Origin: Spirochaetales bacterium
GTDB lineage: Bacteria; Spirochaetota; Spirochaetia; JABMQR01
NCBI GenBank assembly: GCA_023139255.1
Contig: JAGLNY010000020.1
Span: forward strand, 1-13,028
DNA: 13,028 bases
Reading direction: 5' to 3'
The notes below the pieces were generated by a model. It was not told where the DNA came from. It saw nothing but the letters and a program-made list of their open reading frames with translations, and did no database searches. The stretch's first letter is position 1. Every line of letters starts with the position of its first letter. The translations under genes and the position numbers were made by a program. Below, one piece after another: positions 1 to 7,284 of this stretch.

Positions 1-2094
1 GAAGGGGAATGGGAAGCAATTGTGGGTAAAGACGGGAGCATAATGCCCAGGCCTGAAACATATGCATTAAATTTTTGGGTTTACCTTGATGGTAAATTAC
101 TTGCGGTGGGCGAAGAAGGAACTCTGAGTCAAAGAAGAATGGAGGGATATCTCCCTGTAATTGAGACTACCTGGCTATTGCCGGATGTGAGGATTACGTT
201 TCTGTCCTTTGCGGATAAGGTTGACAGTAAGGATGTCTGTTTTACCCGTATTCAGATGACAAATCTTTCGGAGAAGGTAAAGCGTCTCTCTTTATTTGCA
301 GTTGTTACTCCCTGGGGACCTTTTCAGTTTTATCCTGTTTCCGAGGTGAAATACAGTAGTGAGTTATGTACCTTTACCGTGGAAGGTAAGGCGGCTGTTG
401 TATTTGAGAACCAGCCTGAAAGTTATGGCTGCAGCAACTATGAGGATGGTTATGTATGTGAGGATGCTTCGGACGGAAGGTTGGAAGGGAACTCAATTGG
501 TAAATGTCCTTTGGGATTTGCCTCAGGCGCAGCCTGTTTTCCTGTAAATTTATCTCCAAACGAAGATAAGGTTTTAGACGTAAAGCAGCTTGTTGATTCT
601 GTCGATTTGGACACTCAATTAATCACAAAAATCAGGAGTGAAGATACAGATAGTCATCTTCAGGGAGTCAAGGAATACTGGGAAAACAAGCTCAAGGGGA
701 AAATGGTTATCAATATTCCTGACAACCTTGCTTTTGAGGCATTAAAATCCGCTATGGTTGACCTATTACTTTTAAAGAATGGGAAAAACATTTACGCTGG
801 CCCGATCCGCTACCATGGGGACTGGATAAGGGACCGGGCTCATTTACTCTATGCAATGGAAATGGCCGGGTTTCACGAAGAAGTTCACGAATGTATGAGC
901 TATTTTGAAGAGGCTCAGGGGCCGGACGGCTACTTTTGGCACACCACAGTACCTTTGTATAAAGAGGATAAAAACTTAAAAGAGTTTGATTCCTATGGAG
1001 AAGCCGTTTGGAGCATGGTTCAGCATTACCGTTTTAATAAAAACAGGGAATGGCTGCAGCGTATGTATCCGTTAATGAAAAAAGGAACAGAATTTATCAA
1101 AAAACTACGTCTTCAAACGAAAGTATTAGAGGAAGGGAAAGAACCTCTTAACTATGGGTTGCTTCCAATAAGTTGGAGTGCCGAGCATACCGGGCCGCCG
1201 GATAATATTTACTACGATGATATTTGGACTGTTTGTGGATTAAAAAGCGCAATTTTTGCGGCTGAAGAGCTTGGTATGAGTGAAGATGTAATAAGCATGA
1301 AGAAAGAGTGTGCTGATCTTGAAAAATGTCTTTGGAATTCAATTGACAGGACAATAGAGAAAAAAGGGCTGCCCTGTTTTCCTGCCAGTCCTTATCAAGA
1401 GGTAACCTCAACCATTATTGGGAATATAGCTGCTTTATGGCCGTGCAAAATTGTAGAATCCGATAATAAGAGAATTAATGAAGTGCTGGAAGTATTATAC
1501 TCAAAACACATGCCCAACTATTGCTGGTTTCATGATATTTGGGGCAGTTACGGCCCATTATTTACCTGGTCAATAGCTAATTGCTTTGTACAGAAGAGAG
1601 ATGTGGATAAAGTTGCAAAAATTTTTAAATGGACTCTGGAAAATGGTCAAACCGCTACACACTCTTCACCTGAAGGGGTACACCCCAAGACGTTAGAGGG
1701 CGGGGAAGGGGACGGACTGAGTGGATGGGCTCATGCTGAGTATATCATGCTTATCCGCAACATGCTGCTTCTGGAACAGGATGAGTCTCTTTGGATCGCT
1801 CCTTGTTTATTACCGGAATGGCTATCTGAAAACACTTCTATTGGGATACAAAATACGTCATCAACTTTTGGTCAGGTTGGATATAGTTTTTCCCCTGATT
1901 GGGTTGGTGGTTGCATTACTGTAGAGATGGATTTTAAGGGAGACTTACCTAAAAACGGGTTTAAATTATTTGCCGATCATCCTGAAGGGAAGAGTATTAA
2001 AAGAGTAATGGTCGATGGAGAAAACTGGCATCAATTTGAGAGCAGCAAGGTGAATATTTCTAAAATTTTCAAGACGGTAGAAGTGTTTTTTTAA
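1..2094 (+). CDS. Six-hairpin (alpha/alpha)6-barrel glycosidase-like protein, 5'-truncated
   Basis: The reading frame is open from the first base of the window, so the true start lies upstream. The in-frame GTG at 22 should not be taken as the start. About 697 residues are visible. Numbering from that GTG, residues 1-215 look like an N-terminal beta-rich domain. Residues about 235-600 look like a helical (alpha/alpha)6 catalytic barrel: YHGDWIRDRAHLLYAMEMAG at 264-283, GPDGYFWHT at 300-308, DSYGEAVWSMVQHYRF at 323-338, YYDDIWTVCGL at 397-407 and GEGDGLSGWAHAEY at 561-574. A small beta tail follows. The W-x-R-D and D-x-x-G-x-A-x-W patterns are typical of the six-hairpin glycosidase superfamily (GH15, GH63, GH78 and relatives), but I cannot fix the family or the catalytic acids. 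It has no visible signal peptide because the N-terminus is missing. It ends 39 nt before the SDR gene and probably shares its transcript. The substrate is presumably a plant or algal oligosaccharide or glycoside (inference). Confidence 0.75.
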   Translation, partial: EGEWEAIVGKDGSIMPRPETYALNFWVYLDGKLLAVGEEGTLSQRRMEGYLPVIETTWLLPDVRITFLSFADKVDSKDVCFTRIQMTNLSEKVKRLSLFAVVTPWGPFQFYPVSEVKYSSELCTFTVEGKAAVVFENQPESYGCSNYEDGYVCEDASDGRLEGNSIGKCPLGFASGAACFPVNLSPNEDKVLDVKQLVDSVDLDTQLITKIRSEDTDSHLQGVKEYWENKLKGKMVINIPDNLAFEALKSAMVDLLLLKNGKNIYAGPIRYHGDWIRDRAHLLYAMEMAGFHEEVHECMSYFEEAQGPDGYFWHTTVPLYKEDKNLKEFDSYGEAVWSMVQHYRFNKNREWLQRMYPLMKKGTEFIKKLRLQTKVLEEGKEPLNYGLLPISWSAEHTGPPDNIYYDDIWTVCGLKSAIFAAEELGMSEDVISMKKECADLEKCLWNSIDRTIEKKGLPCFPASPYQEVTSTIIGNIAALWPCKIVESDNKRINEVLEVLYSKHMPNYCWFHDIWGSYGPLFTWSIANCFVQKRDVDKVAKIFKWTLENGQTATHSSPEGVHPKTLEGGEGDGLSGWAHAEYIMLIRNMLLLEQDESLWIAPCLLPEWLSENTSIGIQNTSSTFGQVGYSFSPDWVGGCITVEMDFKGDLPKNGFKLFADHPEGKSIKRVMVDGENWHQFESSKVNISKIFKTVEVFF

Positions 2095-2133
2095 TAGATA
2101 AAAAACCAGGGACAGACTTCCGGAGGTGAAAAT

Positions 2134-2925
2134 ATGAGGTTAAAGGACAAAGTTGCTTTGATAACAGGCGCCAGCAAAGGTATCGGCCGGGGAATTGCCC
2201 TGGGTATGGCTAAAGAAGGAGCAGACGTAATAGTCAACTATTTTAGCGATGAAGAAGGTGCAAGGCAAGCAGCAAAAGAAATCGAAAAAATGGGAAGAAG
2301 GGTCTTGCTCTGCAGGGCAGATATTTCTATATCTTCTGAAGTGGACATGATGGTTGAAACAGCAATAAAAGAATTTGGTAAAATAGATATTCTTATCAAC
2401 AATGCAGGGATAGCTATTTGGAAACCTTTTTTTGAGGTCAGTGAAAGCGTTTGGGACCGGACACTCAATGTGAATCTCAAGGGAGCTTTTTTATGTTCTC
2501 AGGCAGTAGCCCGTACTATGGTAAAAAACGGGGGGGGGAATATTGTAAATATTTCTTCTAATGGAGGATATGCTGCGCTAGACTGTCTGGTGCCGTATTG
2601 TGCCTCAAAAGGAGGGATGACATTGCTTACAAAGGCAATGTCGACAGAACTTGCACCCTATAAAATCAGAGTTAATGCTGTCGGCCCGGGACCAATCGAG
2701 ATAGAAAGAAATCTTAGGGAAGACCCGAAATTCCAGGATACCTGGCCGCCGTATATTCCTTTGAAAAGAGTAGGTCTTGTAGAAGAAGTAGTTATGCCGG
2801 TTATTTTTTTAGTGTCCGATGAGGCAAGCTATATAACAGGACAGACTCTGTATGTTGAAGGCGGATTGTTATCCTACGTACCTATGCCGCGAGCCGAGTT
2901 TGCCCGGTCAAAATCAGATATGTAA
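2134..2925 (+). CDS. SDR-family NAD(P)-dependent oxidoreductase
   Basis: A 263-residue classical short-chain dehydrogenase, the normal length for the family. The Rossmann fold carries the cofactor glycine motif TGASKGIG at 11-18 and NNAG at 89-92. The catalytic set is N114, S142, Y155 and K159 (YCASK). The C-terminal Y-I-T-G-Q-x-L-x-V-E-G-G segment is the usual final beta strand of FabG and glucose-1-dehydrogenase-like SDRs. NYFSDEE after strand 2, where an acidic residue would favour NAD, hints at NADP(H) (weak inference). The start is clear: GGAGGTGA lies just upstream of the ATG. It sits between two glycosidase genes, so a role on a sugar or aglycone released by them is more likely than fatty-acid synthesis, although sequence alone cannot exclude a FabG-type reductase. 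The reading frame contains a G9 run at 2530-2538 encoding three glycines. Confidence 0.92.
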   Translation: MRLKDKVALITGASKGIGRGIALGMAKEGADVIVNYFSDEEGARQAAKEIEKMGRRVLLCRADISISSEVDMMVETAIKEFGKIDILINNAGIAIWKPFFEVSESVWDRTLNVNLKGAFLCSQAVARTMVKNGGGNIVNISSNGGYAALDCLVPYCASKGGMTLLTKAMSTELAPYKIRVNAVGPGPIEIERNLREDPKFQDTWPPYIPLKRVGLVEEVVMPVIFLVSDEASYITGQTLYVEGGLLSYVPMPRAEFARSKSDM

Positions 2926-2950
2926 TACAGTTTATATTTTGGGGGATGTA

Positions 2951-5230
2951 TTGGAAAAAATGGAAGCCTATTTGAATCCTGACCTGTCAATTGATGTCAG
3001 GGTTGAGGACTTGTTGGAAAGAATGACGCTGGAGGAAAAAATCATCCAGTTGGACGCAAAGGGAACGAACATATCAACAAAATTGTTCTCCGATCTTTTT
3101 GAAGGTATGTCTCAGGTGGAAAGAAGAGAAATAGAGGGCCTCTTTGTACAGACGCTTTATCAAAAAGAAAATACCATAGAGATTATGGCAAATAATTTCT
3201 GGGAAAAAAACTGGAAAGACCGGGTTATGGAAAATGATGAATGTCCCATAGGACAATTAAGCAACGCCCTCAGGTTCCTTTCTCCGGAAGAAAGTGCTGT
3301 ATTTGCCAATAAGATTCAAAGGTTTGCTCACGAAAAAGCCCGTTTGAGTATCCCGGTATTAATTCATGATGAATGTTTGCATGGATGTATAGCTAAAGGT
3401 TGTACGATTTTTCCCCAGGCAATAGCTTTAGCAGCAAGTTGGGATCCTGAATTAATGTTTGAGGCAGCCTCAGCAATTGGGAAGGAGACCCGTGCGCGTG
3501 GTATTCATCAAGGGTTGTCTCCGACAATTAATATTGTAAGAGACCCAAGATGCGGGAGAACAGAAGAAACGTATGGGGAAGATCCTTTTTTAACTACAAA
3601 AATGGCTGTTTCTTATGTTAAGGGTCTTCAAAGTAAAAAAGTAGTAGCTACCCTTAAACACTTTGCTGCCAACTTTGTCGGTGATGGCGGGAGAGACAGT
3701 AATGCGGTTCATATATCGGAAAGACATTTGCGGGAGATTTATTTCCCGGCGTTCAAGGCTTGTATTCAAAAAGCTAATGCTCTGTCAGTTATGGCTGCTT
3801 ATAACTCAATTGACGGCATGCCCTGCCATTGCAATAGAGTTATCCTAACAGATATTCTTAGAAAAGAATGGGGTTTCAAAGGATTTGTAGTATCTGATTA
3901 TTTTGCTGTGTTTCGTTTAAAGGTTTTACATAAGATTGTTTCAACGAAAGCCGAAGCTGCTAAAAGAGCTATAGAAGCGGGAATGGATATAGAGCTCCCG
4001 GAGAGTGATTGTTTCAAAGAACTTGTTACAATGGTAAGAGATGGTGAGCTTGATGAAAAGGTGGTTGATGAGTCGGTCCGAAGGATTTTGCGAGTCAAGT
4101 TTTGGCTGGGCTTGTTTGATAATATGTATGTAGATCCTGATTACGCCGGGAAAGCATGTGGTTGTGAAGAGCATAGGAATTTGGCTTTCAAGGCAGCCCG
4201 GAAATCAATGGTTTTATTAAAAAATGATGGGATTTTACCTTTGTCTCATAAGTTGAACGCTGTTGCCGTTATGGGTCCAAATGCCAACAAGGTAAGATTA
4301 GGCGGATATAGTGGTTATGGAGTTAATGTAATTACACCTTTAGAAGGAATGAGGAATAAGGCTGCAGAAAACACGAAGGTTTATTATACCGAAGGCTGTA
4401 AATTAACGGGGACTGATACGGAGGGATTTGAGGAAGCCGTAAATTTAGCTCATAAATCCAATATGGTCGTTTTATTCCTGGGAAACTCTTCACCGGGAAC
4501 CGAAGGTGAACAGAGGGATAGATCCAATTTGGATTTACCGGGTGTGCAAGAAGATTTAATAAAGGCGGTTTACCGTACAGGAACCCCCTTGGTTGTTGTG
4601 CTCATAAATGGCAGTGCAATTACAATGAGTAAATGGATACATAAAGCAGGAGCGGTAATTGAAGCCTGGTATCCGGGAGAAGAAGGCGGCAATGCGATTG
4701 CTGATATTTTATTCGGCAGCTATAATCCCGGCGGGAAACTGCCGCTCACTTTTCCCAAAACTGTTGGTCAATTGCCCTTATATTATAATTATAAACCAAC
4801 GGGTAGAATAAATAATTATGTTGACTTAAGGGAGGATCAGACGTTGTTTCCCTTTGGCCACGGATTAAGTTATACAAAATTTGAATATAGTAATTTAATA
4901 ATTGATCCTGAGGTAATAGGTCGTGACCAGAATGTGAGTATTAGTGTTACAATTGGGAATACGGGTAAGTACAAGGGTGATGAAGTAGTACAATTATATG
5001 TTCATGATACAGTTGCCAGCAGGACCAGACCGGAAAAAGAACTTAAGGGTTTTAAAAGAATAACACTTGATACCGGTGAAAAGAAAACCGTAAAATTTAC
5101 TATCACAGAAGAAGATTTGCAGTTTTTGGACAATAATATGAATTTAATTGTAGAGCCGGGATCTTTTGAAATAATGGTTGGGAGTTCATCTGAAGATATA
5201 CGTTTGGAGGGAGGCTTTACAGTTAAATAG
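2951..5230 (+). CDS. Glycoside hydrolase family 3 (beta-glucosidase/beta-xylosidase type)
   Basis: A retaining GH3 enzyme that removes beta-linked glucose or xylose from oligosaccharides. Start choice: the open frame runs back to an ATG at 2852 inside the SDR gene, but GGGGG at 2941-2945 is well spaced for TTG 2951 (759 residues); ATG 2960 (756 residues) is the alternative. Numbering from TTG, the TIM-barrel domain contains LSPTINIVRDPRCGRTEETYGEDP at 189-212, KH at 236-237 and the nucleophile motif VSDY with D316. The alpha/beta sandwich domain carries EGEQRDR, with the acid/base glutamate probably E518 or E520. A fibronectin-III-like domain closes the protein (GDEVVQLYVHD, about 676-686, then EKELKGFKR). 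About 55 residues between the start motif DLLERMTLEEKI and GQLSNALR look like an insertion. It has no signal peptide, so it is probably cytoplasmic and acts on imported sugars. It lies 25 nt after the SDR gene. Confidence 0.93.
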   Translation: MEKMEAYLNPDLSIDVRVEDLLERMTLEEKIIQLDAKGTNISTKLFSDLFEGMSQVERREIEGLFVQTLYQKENTIEIMANNFWEKNWKDRVMENDECPIGQLSNALRFLSPEESAVFANKIQRFAHEKARLSIPVLIHDECLHGCIAKGCTIFPQAIALAASWDPELMFEAASAIGKETRARGIHQGLSPTINIVRDPRCGRTEETYGEDPFLTTKMAVSYVKGLQSKKVVATLKHFAANFVGDGGRDSNAVHISERHLREIYFPAFKACIQKANALSVMAAYNSIDGMPCHCNRVILTDILRKEWGFKGFVVSDYFAVFRLKVLHKIVSTKAEAAKRAIEAGMDIELPESDCFKELVTMVRDGELDEKVVDESVRRILRVKFWLGLFDNMYVDPDYAGKACGCEEHRNLAFKAARKSMVLLKNDGILPLSHKLNAVAVMGPNANKVRLGGYSGYGVNVITPLEGMRNKAAENTKVYYTEGCKLTGTDTEGFEEAVNLAHKSNMVVLFLGNSSPGTEGEQRDRSNLDLPGVQEDLIKAVYRTGTPLVVVLINGSAITMSKWIHKAGAVIEAWYPGEEGGNAIADILFGSYNPGGKLPLTFPKTVGQLPLYYNYKPTGRINNYVDLREDQTLFPFGHGLSYTKFEYSNLIIDPEVIGRDQNVSISVTIGNTGKYKGDEVVQLYVHDTVASRTRPEKELKGFKRITLDTGEKKTVKFTITEEDLQFLDNNMNLIVEPGSFEIMVGSSSEDIRLEGGFTVK

Positions 5231-5334
5231 TGCCTATCTCAAAATCGTGCATAAAAACAATCGACTCCTGTACAGCTGATAACGGTATAGTATCTTCAGT
5301 TGAACCAAGGGAAATATAGTGGAGGAAATTAATT

Positions 5335-5904
5335 ATGGTTGAATACCTTGTGGGAAAAAAAGTTAAAGATTTAAGGGTTAAGCAAAATTTAACAATAGAT
5401 GAAGTAGCTAATAGAGCAAGTCTTAGCAAGAGCCTGGTTTCTAAAATTGAGAATAACAAAACTTCACCGCCAATCGCTACATTGCTTAGGATAGCTAAAG
5501 CATTAAACGTTCATATCGGATATTTTTTTGAACAAAACCCTTTGGGTGGATCTGTCATACTAAGCAGGAATAATAACAGAAGCTCATTTACCAGAGAAAA
5601 AAAAGGGATCAAATCCGTTTATGAACCACTTGCTTTAGAGTTGTCCAATGGAACAGTTCAACCTTATCTTATCACCGCATCATCTGACCCTTCTGAATCA
5701 CAAGACGAAGAATTTGACCAGCACGATGGTGACGAGTTTACGTTTGTATTAGAGGGAAAAATGGAAATTGTTCTTGGCAGCGATAAAACTTATTTGTTGG
5801 AGAAAGGCGACAGCCTCTATTTCAATGCAAACATTCCTCACCATGAGAAACTGGTAGAAGGAAAACCAGTAAAATATTTTGTAGTTTTGATTAGTAACAA
5901 ATAA
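5335..5904 (+). CDS. XRE-family HTH transcriptional regulator with C-terminal cupin domain
   Basis: A 189-residue cytoplasmic regulator. Residues 9-64 form an HTH_3 (Cro/CI-type) domain: VKDLRVKQNLTIDEVANRA, then the recognition-helix region LSKSLVSKIENNKTSPPIATL. Residues about 125-187 form a Cupin_2 domain, with FDQHDGDEFTFVLEG holding H130, D133 and E134 and the second motif GDSLYFNANIPHH ending at H169-H170. These are candidate metal- or ligand-binding residues. Proteins of this HTH-cupin class usually control neighbouring catabolic genes in response to a small molecule. Here it sits between the glycosidase genes and the transporter operon, so it is the obvious local regulator. GGAGG lies at 5321-5325, 9 nt before the ATG. 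The 104-bp gap before it contains an 8-bp palindrome CTGTACAG (5268-5275) and a weak TATAGT at 5286-5291, so it may have its own promoter, but that is poorly supported. Confidence 0.92.
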   Translation: MVEYLVGKKVKDLRVKQNLTIDEVANRASLSKSLVSKIENNKTSPPIATLLRIAKALNVHIGYFFEQNPLGGSVILSRNNNRSSFTREKKGIKSVYEPLALELSNGTVQPYLITASSDPSESQDEEFDQHDGDEFTFVLEGKMEIVLGSDKTYLLEKGDSLYFNANIPHHEKLVEGKPVKYFVVLISNK

Positions 5905-5984
5905 TGAATGGTGGCTCAAAGTATCACGGAAAATCCAATTAAAGACAAATATAAAATAAGTATACAAGAATACCCGTTTATTTA

Positions 5985-6022
5985 TTGACAACGTTTGTAT
6001 ATTCTGTTAAACTTTATATAAT
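5985..6022 (+). promoter_or_regulatory. Putative sigma-70-type promoter(s) for the transporter operon
   Basis: TTGACA at 5985-5990 is a perfect -35 hexamer, with TTAAAC at 6007-6012 as a poor -10 at 16-bp spacing. An overlapping alternative pairs TTGTAT (5995-6000) with a perfect TATAAT (6017-6022), also at 16-bp spacing. The second pairing would start transcription near 6029, a few bases before the 39-bp palindrome. The region is AT-rich, so promoter-like matches are easy to find. The case rests on two consensus hexamers lying just upstream of a five-gene operon. Confidence 0.45.
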
Positions 6023-6034
6023 ATTAGATAAAGT

Positions 6035-6073
6035 GATTGGTTAATATGACAATTATTGTCAGATTAACCAATC
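6035..6073. repeat. 39-bp near-perfect palindrome (19-bp arms), candidate operator or 5' mRNA hairpin
   Basis: Left arm GATTGGTTAATATGACAAT (6035-6053), centre T at 6054, right arm ATTGTCAGATTAACCAATC (6055-6073). Eighteen of 19 positions pair; the only mismatch is A6046 opposite G6062. It contains a perfect 15-bp inner palindrome, TGACAATTATTGTCA (6047-6061). It lies directly downstream of the best promoter match, where a bound repressor would block initiation or early elongation. As RNA it would fold into a long hairpin at the 5' end of the message. It is not a convincing terminator because no U-tract follows the right arm. The nearby HTH-cupin regulator is the natural candidate binder, but that is inference. 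Confidence 0.8.
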
Positions 6074-6278
6074 AGGGACAGAAAGTTTTAATGTTTCTTA
6101 ATGTTATTTGTTTTTTAAAAAAGTACAGCAAGGGTTAGGGTTAATGGTGGACAAATATTTGAAGGTTTTAGATTGTATCCAACAGCAGGTGTGCCAAAAA
6201 TATTTGTGTAAAATATCTTTTCTAAGATACAGACATATTGCAAATATTAGATAATACAAAAAAGAAGGTACTATTTAT

Positions 6279-7265
6279 ATGCTACGTTTTATTTTACATA
6301 GGATTTTGTGGATGATACCCACACTATTATTTATATCCATTCTTTCATTCATTATCATAGAAGCCCCGCCTGGTGATTTTATGACTACCTACGTTAGCCG
6401 CCTCAGGGAACAGGGAGAGGATATGGGGCAAGTAACAATTGACGGTCTAAGAGCCAGGTATGGTCTTGACCAGCCAATATATGTCAAGTATTTCAAGTGG
6501 ATCAGGGGAGTAGTACAAGGGGATTTTGGACAATCGCTGGAATGGCAGCGGCCTGTAGCAGATCTGTTACGTGCCAGACTCCCCTGGAGTATACTAATTT
6601 CCTTATCATCATTACTGTTTGTCTACCTGATAGCAATTCCCATTGGGGTGTATTCCGCGACCCATCTCTATTCAAAATTGGATTACTTTTTTAACCTGGT
6701 AGGTTTCATAGGTTTGGCAATACCGAACTTTCTGTTTGCACTCATAATGTTGTGGTTTATTTTCCAACGGACGGGGAATGCCGCTATAGGTTTGTTCTCG
6801 CGGGAATTTTTAATGGCGCCCTGGAGTTTTGCACGTGTGATCGATTTGTTTAAACATCTCTGGCTGCCTGCCCTTGTTATAGGCACTGCAGGTACTGCCG
6901 GAATGATACGAATTATGCGGGCGAACCTGCTGGATGAACTTTCGAAGGCTTACGTGATGGTAGCACGGGCGAAAGGTCTTTCCGAGCGGAAAGTGCTGTA
7001 TAAGTACCCATTCCGGATCGCACTGAATCCTGTTGTCAGTACCATAGGATGGACCTTGCCAGCCCTTTTCAGCGGTGAAGTCCTTGTTTCTATAGTACTG
7101 GGCATACCCACAATAGCGCCTATTTTTTTAGGTTCTTTAATGGGTCAGGATATGTTTTTAGCGGGAAGTATAGTGTTTATCATGGCAACACTCACGGTGA
7201 TAGGAACCCTGATATCCGACATATTGTTAGGATGGCTGGATCCGCGAATACGGGAATCAATATAG
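6279..7265 (+). CDS. ABC transporter permease, Opp/Dpp B-type
   Basis: A 328-residue inner-membrane permease of the peptide/nickel/opine importer class. The N-terminus is the typical DppB start (FILHRILWMIPTLLFISILSFIII) with the first membrane helix at about 10-28. An extracytoplasmic loop follows, containing LRARYGLDQPIYVKYFKWI and GDFGQSL. Five further hydrophobic segments lie at about 103-125, 137-163, 193-213, 252-275 and 295-318. The cytoplasmic EAA loop that contacts the ATPases is at about 219-250 (DELSKAYVMVARAKGL, then PFRIALNP), and the C-terminus LLGWLDPRIR is characteristic. GAAGG at 6264-6268 precedes the ATG by 10 nt. It is the first gene of a five-gene transporter operon, 19 nt before the second permease, and follows a long intergenic leader. 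Confidence 0.93.
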   Translation: MLRFILHRILWMIPTLLFISILSFIIIEAPPGDFMTTYVSRLREQGEDMGQVTIDGLRARYGLDQPIYVKYFKWIRGVVQGDFGQSLEWQRPVADLLRARLPWSILISLSSLLFVYLIAIPIGVYSATHLYSKLDYFFNLVGFIGLAIPNFLFALIMLWFIFQRTGNAAIGLFSREFLMAPWSFARVIDLFKHLWLPALVIGTAGTAGMIRIMRANLLDELSKAYVMVARAKGLSERKVLYKYPFRIALNPVVSTIGWTLPALFSGEVLVSIVLGIPTIAPIFLGSLMGQDMFLAGSIVFIMATLTVIGTLISDILLGWLDPRIRESI

Positions 7266-7284
7266 TATTAGGAAAGTAAAAAAT

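Larger units (their letters stand above)
5905..6278. other. 374-bp AT-rich intergenic region and probable long 5' leader of the transporter operon
   Basis: No convincing gene lies here. The longest candidate reading frame is 36 codons (6144-6254) with no recognisable product. The region holds promoter-like elements near 5985-6022, a 39-bp palindrome at 6035-6073, the short perfect palindromes TTTTTTAAAAAA (6111-6122) and CAAATATTTG (6152-6161), and a small hairpin TATCTT-N4-AAGATA (6214-6229). If transcription starts near 6029, the transporter mRNA would have an untranslated leader of about 250 nt. I recognise no known riboswitch class in it. No intrinsic terminator is visible after the regulator gene, so read-through from 5335-5904 into the transporter is also possible. 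Confidence 0.7.

Noticed and set aside
1148..1411. 87-codon minus-strand frame opposite the first glycosidase
   Set aside because: It is antisense to conserved barrel-domain sequence and has no ribosome binding site or recognisable domain.
5261..5291. Promoter TCGACT-19-TATAGT before the regulator
   Set aside because: Both hexamers deviate from consensus and the spacing is long. I mentioned it in the regulator entry but do not list it as a feature.
5986..5999. cre-like/LacI-type operator around AACGTT at 5990-5995
   Set aside because: Only the centre is symmetric. Outer positions differ from the TGWAANCGNTNWCA consensus at three places, and no LacI-family gene is in the window.
6035..6122. 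Palindrome as an intrinsic terminator for the regulator gene
   Set aside because: No continuous T-tract follows the right arm. The next T-run (6111-6116) is about 38 bases away and belongs to its own small palindrome.
6129..6144. Telomere-like AGGGTTAGGGTTA
   Set aside because: Two copies of a six-base unit in bacterial-type DNA with bacterial operons; it is a chance match.
6214..6229. TATCTT-TTCT-AAGATA hairpin as a regulatory stem
   Set aside because: A six-pair, AU-rich stem is too weak and too easily found by chance to list as a feature.
6144..6254. 36-codon ORF (starting MVDKYLKVLDC) in the leader, preceded by AGGG
   Set aside because: It is too short, has no recognisable product and sits in AT-rich leader DNA where such frames are frequent. 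I kept it only as a note in the intergenic entry.
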